From positions 166,106 through 230,105 of the forward strand of contig JADIXX010000004.1 of assembly GCA_016705575.1 (NCBI GenBank): DNA of 64,000 nucleotides, read 5' to 3'. The notes under the pieces were generated by a model. It was not told the DNA's origin and searched no databases. It was given only the letters and a program-made list of their open reading frames with translations. The stretch is from Candidatus Aalborgicola defluviihabitans. Its GTDB lineage: Bacteria; Pseudomonadota; Gammaproteobacteria; Burkholderiales; Burkholderiaceae_C. The position numbers and the translations under genes were made by a program. Every line of letters starts with the position of its first letter. Positions within the stretch are counted from its first letter, which is position 1. Below are positions 18,421 through 28,095 of this stretch, piece by piece.

Positions 18421-19572
18421 ATGCAAAACGCGCCGCCCCCTTCGTCTGCTGCCCTCCTGCTGTGGGATGTGTTCTGCCGCGTGATCGACAACTTTGGCGA
18501 CATCGGCGTGTGCTGGCGCCTGTGTGCCGACTTGGCCACACGTGGCCACACCGTGCGCTTGTGGGTGAATGACGCCTCGGCCCTACAGTGGATGGCGCCT
18601 GGCGCCTGCCAGGGAACTTGGCCGGGCATCACGGTACGCCCTTGGGAGCAGTCAACCGATGCAGCCCAGCTGGCTAGGCTACCACGCGCCGACGTTTGGG
18701 TGGAAGGCTTTGGTTGCGAACTTACTACTGAATTCATAGCTGCTTACGTATATTCCACGAGGGCTAGAGACACTATTGACAATAGAAATCCAGTATGGAT
18801 CAACCTGGAGTACCTGTCGGCCGAGGCGTATGTAGAGCGCTCCCATGGCCTGCCATCGCCCGTGATGCACGGCCCGGCCAAGGGTTGGATCAAGCATTTC
18901 TTCTACCCCGGCTTCACCGCCGCGACGGGCGGTCTGCTGCGTGAATCCGACCTGTTGGCGCGCCAGCAGGCCTTTGACTTGCCAGGCGCCAAGGCCCACT
19001 GGCTGCAGGGTCTGGGCATTGACTGGGCGGGCGCGCGGCTGGTATCCCTGTTTTGCTACGAGCCGACGGCGCTGGAGGGCCTTTTGCAGCAACTGGATTC
19101 AGAACCCACCCAGTTGCTGGTGACCGACGGCCGCGCCAACCACGCAGTGCAAGCGCTTCTGGCCCGCCGGAGAGTGGATGGCTCGCCGCCCTGGCACAAG
19201 CTGCAGATTCACTTTTTACCGCGATTGACCCAGCACGAATACGACCACCTGCTGTGGGCCTGCGACCTGAACTGCGTGCGTGGCGAAGACTCGCTGGTGC
19301 GCGCCCTGTGGGCGGGTAAGCCGCTGCTCTGGCAGATTTACCCGCAGGATGATGACGCCCACAATGCCAAGCTCGACGCATTTTTGGACCTGCTGGCCGC
19401 AGACGACAACCTGCGCGGTGCCCACCATGCCTGGAACGACACCCGACCAGCCCCGTTACCCTTGATGAATCTCAACTCTTGGTCACAAACCGTGCAATTG
19501 GCACGTCAACGCCTGCTGCAAATGCACGATCTGACCACGCAATTGGGGCAATTCATCGCGGAAAAACGCTAA
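18421..19572 (+). CDS. earP: EF-P arginine rhamnosyltransferase EarP
   Basis: EarP (formerly DUF2331) transfers rhamnose from dTDP-rhamnose to Arg32 of EF-P, which activates EF-P for translating polyproline. The 383-aa protein has the family opening WDVFCRVIDNFGDIGVCWRL, the central WINLEYLSAEAYVERSHGLP, and the C-terminal nucleotide-sugar site with NCVRGEDSLVRALWAGKPLLWQIYPQ. efp follows on the same strand, 115 bases on, and encodes Arg32. A dispersed element is read in frame at 18737-18766 (residues ~106-115), just before the WINLEY block. ATG 18421 is chosen over an upstream start that would add 16 residues. Confidence 0.94.
   Translation: MQNAPPPSSAALLLWDVFCRVIDNFGDIGVCWRLCADLATRGHTVRLWVNDASALQWMAPGACQGTWPGITVRPWEQSTDAAQLARLPRADVWVEGFGCELTTEFIAAYVYSTRARDTIDNRNPVWINLEYLSAEAYVERSHGLPSPVMHGPAKGWIKHFFYPGFTAATGGLLRESDLLARQQAFDLPGAKAHWLQGLGIDWAGARLVSLFCYEPTALEGLLQQLDSEPTQLLVTDGRANHAVQALLARRRVDGSPPWHKLQIHFLPRLTQHEYDHLLWACDLNCVRGEDSLVRALWAGKPLLWQIYPQDDDAHNAKLDAFLDLLAADDNLRGAHHAWNDTRPAPLPLMNLNSWSQTVQLARQRLLQMHDLTTQLGQFIAEKR
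18737..18766 (+). repeat. Dispersed 30-nt element, copy A, within earP
   Basis: Starts TAGCTGCTTACGTATATTCC and ends ACGAGGGCTA, 30 nt long like the other copies; CTACTGAATTCATAG upstream forms a small stem. Read in the earP frame it contributes AAYVYSTRAR. No stop is created. Confidence 0.75.
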
Positions 19573-19687
19573 AATCTGAGGCTTTGCTGACTTTGTCGCC
19601 TTAGATAGGGTGAGTCATGCTCCGCCGCACACTGCGGCCTATTCCTGCTGACAGCACAGGCTACCAGCACCAACCGCCCGAACATTT

Positions 19688-20242
19688 ATGAAAATCGCTC
19701 AAGAAATCCGCGCCGGCAACGTGATCATGCACGGCAAGGACCCCATGGTTGTCCTGAAAACCGAATACGCCCGGGGTGGCCGCAATGCCGCAACCGTTCG
19801 GATGAAGCTCAAGAGCCTGATCGCCAACTTTGGCACCGAAGTCGTGTTCAAGGCTGACGACAAGATGGACCAGGTCATTCTGGACAAGAAGGATTGCACC
19901 TACTCCTACTTTGCCGACCCCCTGTATGTGTTCATGGACACCGAGTACAACCAGTACGAAGTCGAGTCCGAAAACATGGGCGATACCCTGAACTACCTGG
20001 AAGACGGCATGGAAGTCGAAGTAGTGTTCTACGAAGGCAAGGCCATTTCGGTTGAGTTGCCTACCAGCGTGGTGCGCGAGATCACCTGGACCGAGCCCGC
20101 CGTCAAGGGCGACACCTCCGGCAAGGTTTTGAAGCCTGCCAAGATTGCTACCGGTTTTGATGTGGGCGTGCCTATTTTTGTGGCGCAAGGCGACAAGGTC
20201 GAAATCGACACCCGAACCGGCGAATACCGCAAGCGCGTGTAA
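19688..20242 (+). CDS. efp: Translation elongation factor P
   Basis: A 184-aa EF-P: KOW-like N-terminal domain with the modification loop ARGGRN placing Arg at position 32, then two OB domains and the C-terminal signature [31 protein letters not shown] region. EF-P relieves ribosome stalling at consecutive prolines. Arg32 (rather than Lys34 used by the EpmA pathway) fits with the adjacent earP. Confidence 0.96.
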   Translation: MKIAQEIRAGNVIMHGKDPMVVLKTEYARGGRNAATVRMKLKSLIANFGTEVVFKADDKMDQVILDKKDCTYSYFADPLYVFMDTEYNQYEVESENMGDTLNYLEDGMEVEVVFYEGKAISVELPTSVVREITWTEPAVKGDTSGKVLKPAKIATGFDVGVPIFVAQGDKVEIDTRTGEYRKRV

Positions 20243-20244
20243 CA

Positions 20245-20270
20245 AGGGCTCCTTCGGGAGTCTTTTTTTT
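20245..20270 (+). terminator. Rho-independent terminator of efp
   Basis: GGGCTCC-TTCG-GGAGTC, a short stem with a stable UUCG loop, followed by eight T. It begins two bases after the efp stop. Confidence 0.85.
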
Positions 20271-20310
20271 GCCCCCCGTGGTAGCCAAAATTGCGTGTAG
20301 GCTTCACCCC

Positions 20311-21870
20311 ATGAATACAGTGAATTCCGTACCCTCACGCCTGGCCCTGCGCCGCGTCCTGATCGACACCTACCACGAGAACGTGGCCTACATGCACCGG
20401 GACTGCGAGATCTACCGGGCAGAAGGCTTCAAGGCACTGTCCAAGGTCGAAGTGCGCACCAACGGCCGTCATATCCTGGCCACGCTCAACGTGGTGGAAG
20501 ACGCCTCCATCGTGGCCTGCGGTGAACTGGGACTGTCGATTGCCGCATTCGCGCAGATGGGTGTGGAAGACGGTCACACCGCCACGGTATCACAGGCAGA
20601 GCCGCCGGCATCCATCAGCGCACTGCATCGCAAACTCAATGGTGAGCGCCTGGGACGGGAAGATTTCCGTAGCATCGTGCAGGACATCGCGCAGCACCAC
20701 TACTCCAAGATTGAGTTGACCGCCTTCGTCGTAGCCTGCAACCGCGACGAGTTGGATCGAGAAGAGGTCTACTTCCTGACAGAAGCAATGATTGGCGCGG
20801 GCCAACGCCTGGACTGGCACGAGAACCTGGTGGTAGACAAGCACTGCATTGGCGGGATTCCCGGCAACCGCACCTCCATGCTGATCGTCCCCATCGTGGC
20901 CGCACATGGCATGCTGTGCCCCAAGACATCGTCGCGTGCCATCACCTCGCCAGCCGGAACGGCCGACACCATGGAGGTGCTGGCCGAAGTGGAACTGCCG
21001 ATCGAGCAGCTCAAGGACATCGTGCGCAAACACCGCGGCTGCCTGGCCTGGGGTGGCACTGCCAACCTGTCCCCGGCCGACGATGTGTTGATTTCGGTGG
21101 AACGGCCACTGTCGCTGGATTCACCGGGGCAGATGGTGGCATCCATCCTGTCTAAAAAGATTTCTGCTGGCTCCAGCCACCTGGTGCTGGACATCCCCAT
21201 CGGGCCTAGCGCCAAGGTGCGCTCCATGCCCGAAGCCCAGCGTCTGCGTCGCCTGTTCGAATATGTGGCGCGGCGCATGCAACTCTCTCTGGATGTTGTT
21301 ATCACCGACGGACGCCAGCCCATCGGTTTTGGCATTGGCCCGGTGCTGGAAGCCCGCGACGTGATGCGCGTGCTGGAAAATGACCCCCGCGCCCCAATGG
21401 ACCTGCGCCAAAAGGCGCTGCGTCTAGCGGGTCGCTTGATTGAATGCGATCCCGATGTGCGTGGTGGGGACGGCTTTGCCATTGCCCGCGACATACTGGA
21501 CTCCGGCCGCGCACTAACCAAGATGAACGACATCATCACCGCCCAAGGTAGTAAAGACTTTAATCACAACCAACCGGATTTAGGCCTGCTGACCTTTGAC
21601 GTCCAGGCGCCACGCGCCGGTATGGTCGTTGGCATTGAAAACATCCAGCTGGCCCGAATTGCCAGCCTGGCGGGCGCACCCAAGGTTAAAAATGCGGGTG
21701 TTGACTTGCTTTGCAAACTGGGCGATACGGTGTTGGCTGATGCCGTGCTGTATCGCGTGCATGCCAGCTATCCCGCTGATCTGGAATTTGCCCGCCAGGC
21801 CAGCCTTAAATCCATTGGCTACACCATCGGCGTAGCCGATGAGCTGCCCCATGTTTTTGTGGAGTTTTGA
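20311..21870 (+). CDS. Thymidine phosphorylase family protein (AMP phosphorylase-like)
   Basis: A 519-aa nucleoside phosphorylase, longer than bacterial DeoA (~440) and close to the length of archaeal AMP phosphorylases, with an extra N-terminal domain (~1-100). The catalytic region has [40 protein letters not shown] and [15 protein letters not shown]. It may split a nucleoside or nucleoside monophosphate with phosphate. The ATG at 20311 is chosen because the longer frame starts inside the efp terminator. Its TGA overlaps the next ATG (TGATG), coupling it to a Prs-like enzyme. Confidence 0.85.
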   Translation: MNTVNSVPSRLALRRVLIDTYHENVAYMHRDCEIYRAEGFKALSKVEVRTNGRHILATLNVVEDASIVACGELGLSIAAFAQMGVEDGHTATVSQAEPPASISALHRKLNGERLGREDFRSIVQDIAQHHYSKIELTAFVVACNRDELDREEVYFLTEAMIGAGQRLDWHENLVVDKHCIGGIPGNRTSMLIVPIVAAHGMLCPKTSSRAITSPAGTADTMEVLAEVELPIEQLKDIVRKHRGCLAWGGTANLSPADDVLISVERPLSLDSPGQMVASILSKKISAGSSHLVLDIPIGPSAKVRSMPEAQRLRRLFEYVARRMQLSLDVVITDGRQPIGFGIGPVLEARDVMRVLENDPRAPMDLRQKALRLAGRLIECDPDVRGGDGFAIARDILDSGRALTKMNDIITAQGSKDFNHNQPDLGLLTFDVQAPRAGMVVGIENIQLARIASLAGAPKVKNAGVDLLCKLGDTVLADAVLYRVHASYPADLEFARQASLKSIGYTIGVADELPHVFVEF

Positions 21871-22760
21871 TGTCCCAATCGCCTGTAATGCTGCACTTTG
21901 CGCAAGACTTGGCCAGTGCCGAACGCATCGCCCAGGCTGCTGGCATGGCGAGCGCCCCGATCGACAGCCACCGCTTCCCCGATGGCGAACTCAAGCTCCG
22001 CTTGCCCGAACACCTGCCCGAACACGTGGTGCTGTTGCGCACCCTGGACAACCCCAACGAAAAGCTGGTGGAGTTGCTGCTGGTGGCACGCACCGCCCGC
22101 ACCCTGGGCGCCCGCCACGTGACTCTGGTGGCCCCGTATCTTGCGTATATGCGACAGGACATTGCCTTCCACAGCGGCGAAGTGGTCAGCCAGCGCGTGG
22201 TGGGGCGCTTTCTGGCCGACCTGTTTGATGCTGTCATCACCGTGGACCCCCATTTGCACCGCGTAGCCACCCTGCAAGAAGCCGTACCAGTACCACAAGC
22301 CATCGTGCTCAGCGGTGCGCCCTTATTGGCCGACCTGATTGCCACGCAACTCACCCGACCATTGCTGATCGGCCCGGATGAAGAATCCGCACAATGGATC
22401 GCCCAGGCCGCCGAGCGCTACGGCTTTGACCACGGTGTGTGCCACAAGGTGCGCCATGGTGACCGCGAGGTGCAGATTGCCCTGCCCACGCTGGACGTGC
22501 AAGGCCGCTCCGTCGTGGTGCTGGACGACGTGGCCAGCAGTGGCCACACACTGGCCGGTGCCACGCGTTTGCTGCTGGCCGCAGGCGCCGCTACCGTGGA
22601 TGTTGCTGTCACCCACGCCCTGTTTGCAGGCGATGCGCTGAAGGTCATCAAAGACGCTGGTGTTGACAGGGTCTGGAGCACCGATTGCATCACCCACCCA
22701 AGCAACGCCGTTAGCATGGCAGAAACCATTGCCTCGGCATTGCTTGCTCTTCACGATTAG
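21870..22760 (+). CDS. Ribose-phosphate pyrophosphokinase-like protein (Prs paralogue)
   Basis: A 296-aa PRPP synthetase-family protein. Seen: FPDGELKLRLPEH near the N-terminus, VAPYLAYMRQDIAFHSGEVV (nucleotide flexible-loop region), and the PRPP-binding motif VVVLDDVASSGHTLAGATRL. It is shorter and more divergent than housekeeping Prs (~315 aa). It is translationally coupled to the AMP phosphorylase-like gene, suggesting a joint role in handling a phosphoribosyl intermediate. The exact reaction is inferred, not shown. Confidence 0.82.
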   Translation: MSQSPVMLHFAQDLASAERIAQAAGMASAPIDSHRFPDGELKLRLPEHLPEHVVLLRTLDNPNEKLVELLLVARTARTLGARHVTLVAPYLAYMRQDIAFHSGEVVSQRVVGRFLADLFDAVITVDPHLHRVATLQEAVPVPQAIVLSGAPLLADLIATQLTRPLLIGPDEESAQWIAQAAERYGFDHGVCHKVRHGDREVQIALPTLDVQGRSVVVLDDVASSGHTLAGATRLLLAAGAATVDVAVTHALFAGDALKVIKDAGVDRVWSTDCITHPSNAVSMAETIASALLALHD

Positions 22761-22771
22761 GACAACACGTT

Positions 22772-23635
22772 TTGGATACCTCGAAAAATCTCGACGAACG
22801 CACCATGATGGATGCTTGGGCCTATATACAAGCCCAGGCGGATGCCGGCATTCCCCTCAAACCCAACGCCTACCGGCTGGCCTTTGGCGATCCGGAATTT
22901 CTGCTGCGCCGCGAAACGCGTGGCATCCGGTTGCAATTGGAACTCCTCAAGCCCGACCTGGACCAGGCCGAGATGGGTATCGAAAGCACCATCGTAGTCT
23001 ATGGTAGTGCGCGCTTCAGCGCCCCCGAAGAGGCTCAAGCCCTGCTGCAGGCCGCACAGACCAGCGGCGATGCGCCGGCCATTGCCTTGGCCCAGCGCCA
23101 CATGCGCAACGCCCACTTCTACGAACAGGCCCGCCGGTTCGGCCACATCGTTGCCACCCACAGCAAGACCATGTCACCCAAAGAGCGCATGTACATCTGC
23201 ACCGGTGGTGGCCCGGGCATCATGGAAGCCGCCAACCGGGGTGCGTCCGAAGCGAGTGTGCCCACGCTGGGCTTGAACATCGCCCTGCCGCATGAGCAGC
23301 AAGCCAACCCCTATGTCACGCCAGAATTGAGCTTCAAGTTCCACTACTTTGCCATGCGCAAGATGCATTTCATGATGCGTGGGAAGGCCATGGTCGCCTT
23401 TCCCGGCGGCTTTGGCACATTGAACGAGCTTTTTGAGGTCATCACGCTGGTCCAGACCAAAAAATCGGTCCCTGTTCCCATCGTACTGTTTGGCAAAGAC
23501 TATTGGAAGCGCCTGATCAACATGGACGCGCTGGTAGAAGAAGGCGCCATATCGGCAGAAGACCTGAACCTGTTCCACTACACCGACGACCCGCAGGAAG
23601 CTTGGGAGATCATTCGCGAGTTTTACAAACTCTAA
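22772..23635 (+). CDS. LOG-family protein (TIGR00730 type, lysine decarboxylase-like fold)
   Basis: A 287-aa Rossmann protein with the LOG phosphoribohydrolase motifs GGGPGIMEAANRGA and PGGFGTLNELFEV. In plants and some bacteria such proteins release free cytokinin bases from their monophosphates; in most bacteria the natural substrate is an unknown nucleoside monophosphate. A TTG start at 22772 keeps the KNLDERTMMDAW segment, which I think family members share; an ATG at 22805 is the alternative. It follows the Prs-like gene by 11 bases, so three nucleotide/ribose-phosphate genes appear to be in one unit. Confidence 0.85.
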   Translation: MDTSKNLDERTMMDAWAYIQAQADAGIPLKPNAYRLAFGDPEFLLRRETRGIRLQLELLKPDLDQAEMGIESTIVVYGSARFSAPEEAQALLQAAQTSGDAPAIALAQRHMRNAHFYEQARRFGHIVATHSKTMSPKERMYICTGGGPGIMEAANRGASEASVPTLGLNIALPHEQQANPYVTPELSFKFHYFAMRKMHFMMRGKAMVAFPGGFGTLNELFEVITLVQTKKSVPVPIVLFGKDYWKRLINMDALVEEGAISAEDLNLFHYTDDPQEAWEIIREFYKL

Positions 23636-23653
23636 GGTGCAGCTACCCCAATT

Positions 23654-24856
23654 TTAGGGACGCATTCGCCACGCCAGGCGAGACCCCAGCCCCACGGCCG
23701 CTCCCACTGTCCAGAACACCGCTGAGATACCGATAACGGCACCGGCTGTACCAAACAGCATGGGCATGAGCACGCTCGACAAGTTGATAGCCGCCAGACG
23801 CAACCCTAGTGCCTGACCGTGCAGGTGGTGCGGAGTGATCTGGTGCAGGGTACTCATGATCATGGGCTGCACCGAGCCCAGGGCCAACCCCAGCAACACC
23901 GAACACAGCCCCATAGACCAGGGCGACTCCATCCACGGGTAAATGCCAAACAACGCAGCGGTGGCCACCATGGCTACAGCCACCACCAACCATTCCTTGA
24001 GGTGGTGCGCCAACAACGGCATCAACACCCGCACCGCAGCGGCGGCAATGGCAAAGCCGCCCAGGATGGCGCCAATCACCGAGGCGCTGAAGACCCGCTC
24101 GTGCCCCAGCACCGGTACCACAAAGGTGTGCACATCCCAGCAACTGGACAGCAACCAGTTCACCAACAGAAGCCGGCGCATGGGTGGCTCACGCAACAGG
24201 TTCCAGACATGGAGATGGGTTGCACCAACCACTGGTTCCACAGGGGGCAGTTCCACCGTGCGCCGCACCCACAACCAGGTGGCCCAGGGCAACAGCGCCA
24301 GTAGGATAAAGGCACCTCGAAACCCGTTGTCGTCCCCCGCAGTGCCGCCCATCCAGATACCCACGTGGTCAATCAACAAGCCAGCCAGCACCGGGCCAAC
24401 AAAGTTGGAAACGGCCGGCCCGATGGCCAACCAGCTGAACACACGCTTGAGTTCGGTGGAGGTGCGCGCAGCGCGTCCCACATGGCGCTGCAAGGCAATA
24501 GAGGCAGCCCCGGTCGCGCCGCCCATGAGCAACGCGCTCAGGCACAGTACCCAGAACTGTGGCCACAGCACAGCCAAGCTGGCACCGACGGATGCCGCCA
24601 CCACACCCATGCCCATAGGTCGCTTCAAACCATGGCGGTCGGCATAGCGCCCGGCTGGCAGCGCCAGGAACACCTGGGTCAGCGAAAACAGCGCCAGCAG
24701 CACGCCCACAGAAAATGCGCTATGGCCTTCGCGCAGCGCCAACAGCGGCGCGGCCATACGCAAGCCCGCCATACTGCCGTGCAGGCAGATGTGCCCGCAG
24801 ATCAGGCGTGCCAGCGCCCAGGACTGGCCTTCTTCACTGCCCGGCGCAGCCCTCAT
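23654..24856 (-). CDS. Major facilitator superfamily transporter
   Basis: A 400-aa protein with about twelve hydrophobic helices and the MFS loop motif GRYADRHGLKRPMGMG between helices 2 and 3. The N-terminal half contains FSVGVLLALFSLTQVFLALPAG. Substrate unknown; the sequence could be a drug, sugar or metabolite exporter. The start overlaps the rmuC stop by four bases (ATGA), so the two are translationally coupled. Convergent with the LOG gene. Confidence 0.88.
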   Translation of the reverse strand: MRAAPGSEEGQSWALARLICGHICLHGSMAGLRMAAPLLALREGHSAFSVGVLLALFSLTQVFLALPAGRYADRHGLKRPMGMGVVAASVGASLAVLWPQFWVLCLSALLMGGATGAASIALQRHVGRAARTSTELKRVFSWLAIGPAVSNFVGPVLAGLLIDHVGIWMGGTAGDDNGFRGAFILLALLPWATWLWVRRTVELPPVEPVVGATHLHVWNLLREPPMRRLLLVNWLLSSCWDVHTFVVPVLGHERVFSASVIGAILGGFAIAAAAVRVLMPLLAHHLKEWLVVAVAMVATAALFGIYPWMESPWSMGLCSVLLGLALGSVQPMIMSTLHQITPHHLHGQALGLRLAAINLSSVLMPMLFGTAGAVIGISAVFWTVGAAVGLGSRLAWRMRP

Positions 24857-26280
24857 GCGCCGCTGGCACCATCAGAATCACCGTCTGTGCGGTCAAAGTT
24901 CTTGTCCTGGGGAATCAGCGCCTGCGCCTGCGTGTCCGGCAAGGCCTCTACCTTTTTCAGCACGCGGCCCATGGCGCGGCTGCGGGTTTCGGCGCTGTCC
25001 AGCGTGTTGAGCACGGTCTGGGTTTGCGATTTGACCTTGGCCAACACGTCGCCAAACTTGTTGAACTCGGTCTTGACCGCACCCAGCACCTGCCAGACCT
25101 CGCTGGAGCGCTGCTCCAGCGCCAAGGTGCGAAAACCCATCTGCAGCGAGCTGAGCATGGCCAGCAAAGTGGTGGGCCCTGCCAGCGTAACCCGGTGGTC
25201 ACGCTGCAGGCTTTCCATCAGGCCGGGGCGGCGTAACACCTCGGCGTACAGACCTTCGGTGGGCAGAAACAAAATGGCAAAGTCGGTGGTGTAGGGTGGC
25301 TCCACGTATTTCTCGACCATGGACTTGGCTTCCAGGCGGATGCGAAGCTCCAGCGCCTTGCCGGCCGCCTCGGCACCGACTACGTCTGCCCTGCCCTGGG
25401 CATCGAGAAGGCGTTCGTAGTCTTCGTTGGGAAACTTGGCATCAATCGGCAGCCACAGGGGCGCACCGGTGTCAGATTTGCCGGGCAGCTTGATGGCAAA
25501 GTCCACCACGTTCTTGCTGCCGGGCCGGGTGGCAACCTGCACCGCGTACTGGTCGGGCACAAACACCTGTTCCAGCAGGCTGGCCAGTTGCGCCTCGCCA
25601 AAGATGCCCCGCGTCTTGACGTTGGTGAGCAGGTGTTTAAGGTCGCCCACGCCCTGCGCCAGGGTCTGCATCTCACCCAGGCCCTTGTGTACCTGCTCCA
25701 GCCGGTCAGCCACTTGCTTGAAGCTCTCACCCAAGCGGGCTTGCAAGGTGGTCTGCAGCTTCTCGTCCACGGTAGCGCGCATCTCGTCGAGCTTGGCGGC
25801 GTTGGTGGTTTGGAGCTGCACCAGCTGCTTTTCCAGCGTCTCGCGCACTTCGTTCAGGCGGCGCGCGTTGGCCTCACTCAAGCCGGAGAGCTGGTTGTTC
25901 AGGGTGTCGGAAAGCGTCTTTTGCAGCAGGGTCAGTTGCTGGCCAAAGGCGTCAATCTGGGTGTTTTGGGTGCGGGTGGCTTCGGCGCTTTGCTGGGTCA
26001 GGGTTTGCTGAAAGGTGGCCAGGTTCTGGCTAAGTTCCTGGCGTCCGCTTTGGCCCGACTCCGACACCTCGCGGCGCAGTTCGCGCTCCAGCCGTTCGCT
26101 GCTGGACTGAAGCAGGGCGCGCAGGTCTTGCAGCTCTTTGCGCTGCAGCTGCGCCTGTACTTCGCCGCCCTGCATACGACCGAAGCCGCGGCCCAGCGCC
26201 ACCAACACCCAGGCCACCAGGGCGAGATTGACTGCCGCCAGCGCCAGCAGTATCCACACCATTGCACCATTCACAGCCAT
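24853..26280 (-). CDS. rmuC: DNA recombination protein RmuC
   Basis: A 475-aa protein with one N-terminal membrane helix (VWILLALAAVNLALVAWVLV), a long coiled coil (~35-200) rich in Gln/Glu/Leu, and the RmuC nuclease-like domain (~215-430): TRGIFGEAQLASLLEQV, LPIDAKFPNEDYERLLDA, PTEGLYAEVLRRPGLME. RmuC limits inversion at short inverted repeats in E. coli; its biochemical activity is not established. It shares an overlapping junction with the downstream MFS gene. Confidence 0.92.
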   Translation of the reverse strand: MAVNGAMVWILLALAAVNLALVAWVLVALGRGFGRMQGGEVQAQLQRKELQDLRALLQSSSERLERELRREVSESGQSGRQELSQNLATFQQTLTQQSAEATRTQNTQIDAFGQQLTLLQKTLSDTLNNQLSGLSEANARRLNEVRETLEKQLVQLQTTNAAKLDEMRATVDEKLQTTLQARLGESFKQVADRLEQVHKGLGEMQTLAQGVGDLKHLLTNVKTRGIFGEAQLASLLEQVFVPDQYAVQVATRPGSKNVVDFAIKLPGKSDTGAPLWLPIDAKFPNEDYERLLDAQGRADVVGAEAAGKALELRIRLEAKSMVEKYVEPPYTTDFAILFLPTEGLYAEVLRRPGLMESLQRDHRVTLAGPTTLLAMLSSLQMGFRTLALEQRSSEVWQVLGAVKTEFNKFGDVLAKVKSQTQTVLNTLDSAETRSRAMGRVLKKVEALPDTQAQALIPQDKNFDRTDGDSDGASGA

Positions 26281-26320
26281 AGCATCCTTGCAGCCAAGTT
26301 ATTCAAAGAAAAACGGGCTC

Positions 26321-26350
26321 TAGCCCTCGTCGGATCTACATGAGAAGCTA
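26321..26350 (-). repeat. Dispersed 30-nt element, copy D, intergenic
   Basis: Minus strand: starts TAGCTTCTCATGTAGATCCG, ends ACGAGGGCTA and continues GAGCCCG. Upstream CTATTGTTTTGATAG forms a small hairpin. It lies between rmuC and the hydroxyacid dehydrogenase and is the only clearly intergenic copy. Confidence 0.75.
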
Positions 26351-26377
26351 TCAAAACAATAGTAATTACGCAAACCC

Positions 26378-27372
26378 TCACTTTGCCAGCTCGGCTGCGT
26401 TCAGCGGCGTCACCGCCTTGCCGTGCACCAGGTAGCCAATCAGGTTATCCACGGCCAGCATGGCCATGGCGCGGCGCGTGCCGGCGGTGGCGCTGGCAAT
26501 GTGGGGCGTGAGCACCACGTTGGAGCAGGCCAGCAAATCTGGGTGCACCGTAGGTTCACCCTCAAACACATCCAGCCCCGCCGCGGCAATGCGGTGCGCG
26601 CGCAGGGCCGCCGCCAGTGCCACGTCGTCCACAATGCCGCCGCGCGCAATGTTGATCAGGGTGGCGGTGGGTTTCATCAGGGCCAGCTCCGGCGCGCCAA
26701 TAGTGTGGTGCGAGGCGGCGGAATATGGCACCACCAGCAACACATGGTCGGCGGTCTTCAGCAGCTCGTCCTTGCCCACGTAGCGGGCACGGCAGTCAGC
26801 CTCCAACGCGGCGTCCAAGCGGCTGCGGTTGTGGTAAATCACCGGCATACCAAAGCCGAACGCTGCCCGGCGCGCAATGGCCTGGCCGATACGGCCCATG
26901 CCGATGATGCCCAACGTGGAGCCGTGCACCTCGGCACCAGAGAACATCTCAAAGTGCCAGTGCTTCCATTGACCGGCACGCAAAAAGTGTTCGCTTTCGG
27001 TCACGCGTCGGGCGGTGGCCATCAGCAAGGCAAAACCGAAATCGGCGGTGGTCTCCGTCAGCACATCGGGGCGTTGGTTCCCAGCACGCCGGCTGCGGTC
27101 ATGGCCGTCAGGTCAAAGTTGTTGTAGCCCACTGTCATGTTGGCGCAAACCATCAGCGTTGGGCACTGGGTCAATAAGTCTGCATCGATGCGCTCCAGCC
27201 CAAAGGTCAGCGCGCCGTTTTTGCCATGGAGGCGCCTCAGTAGTTCTTCGCGGTTCCAGGGCGCATCGTCGGTGTTGGACTCCACGTCAAAGTACTCAGA
27301 CAGGCGCTGGGCCACTTCGGGGAAGATGGCGCGGGTGACCAGAATACGGGGGCGAGGCAAAGGGTCGGTCAT
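26378..27372 (-). pseudogene. 2-hydroxyacid (glyoxylate/D-glycerate) dehydrogenase, one frameshift
   Basis: Two overlapping minus-strand frames together give one ~331-aa D-isomer 2-hydroxyacid dehydrogenase. 27372-27058 encodes MTDPLPRPRILVTRAIFPEV ... GVLGTNAP; 27064-26378 continues LTETTADFGFALLMATARRV, the NAD site GIIGMGRIGQAIARRA, IARGGIVDDVALAAAL, and the catalytic His region LTPHIASATAGTRRAM. Adding one C to the CCCC run (27068-27071) would join them as NAPDVLTET. The gene is probably intact in the organism and miscalled here; otherwise a very recent pseudogene. It likely reduces glyoxylate or hydroxypyruvate (GhrB/GyaR-like). Confidence 0.85.
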
Positions 27373-27381
27373 ACCGTGCTC

Positions 27382-28095
27382 TCAGTCCAGCCAGACTGTG
27401 AAATCCTGAACCGGTACACGGGGCGTATGGAAACCATTGACCGTAGCGGCTTCGTCGGCGTAGCCCATGGACATGGCGCAAACCATCATTTCACCCGCGC
27501 CAGCACCGATGTGCGGCATGATGATCGAGTGAAAGCAGTTCCAGGCAGCTTGCGGACAGGTGTGCAAACCGTGTCCACGTGCCGCCACCATGATGCTTTG
27601 CAAGAACGTACCGAAGTCCACCAGGGAGCCACGACCCATCACACGGTCGATGGTGAAGATAAAGCCCACCGGCGCATCAAAAAAACGCAAATTGCACTGG
27701 TGCTGGGCATGCATCTTGTCCCGATCCGTCTTGCCGATGCCCAGCAGGCCATACAGACCCCAGCCATTCTCGCGGCGCCGTTCAAGGTACGGACTGACCC
27801 ATTTCGGCGGATAGTAGTCGTAGTCTTCGGTGTACTGGGCTTGCAGCGCCGGGTCGGTCAGCATGGCGTCGTGTATTGCGCAGGCTTTCGCGACCAGCGC
27901 GTCACGGCTGGCGCCTTGCAGAACATAGACTTTCCAGGGCTGGGCATTGGTCCCCGAGGGCGCGCGGCTAGCCACCTGCAGGATTTGCTCAAGGGTCTGG
28001 CGCGGCACCGCCTGTTTGGTAAACGCTCGAACCGACCTGCGCGAAGTAATCGCCGCATCGACGACTGACTGGGTCGACTGGACCGACTGGGTCAT
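27382..28095 (-). CDS. Nitroreductase family protein
   Basis: A 237-aa FMN-dependent oxidoreductase: [20 protein letters not shown] (FMN-binding arginines near the N-terminus), [17 protein letters not shown], and [12 protein letters not shown] near the C-terminus. Such enzymes reduce nitro groups, quinones or flavins with NAD(P)H; the natural substrate is not predictable. Its ATG overlaps the thioesterase stop by four bases, coupling the two. Confidence 0.9.
   Translation of the reverse strand: MTQSVQSTQSVVDAAITSRRSVRAFTKQAVPRQTLEQILQVASRAPSGTNAQPWKVYVLQGASRDALVAKACAIHDAMLTDPALQAQYTEDYDYYPPKWVSPYLERRRENGWGLYGLLGIGKTDRDKMHAQHQCNLRFFDAPVGFIFTIDRVMGRGSLVDFGTFLQSIMVAARGHGLHTCPQAAWNCFHSIIMPHIGAGAGEMMVCAMSMGYADEAATVNGFHTPRVPVQDFTVWLD

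Noticed and set aside
20269..20310. Longer N-terminus for the phosphorylase gene
   Set aside because: The added codons start inside the efp terminator T tract; the ATG at 20311 is the better start.
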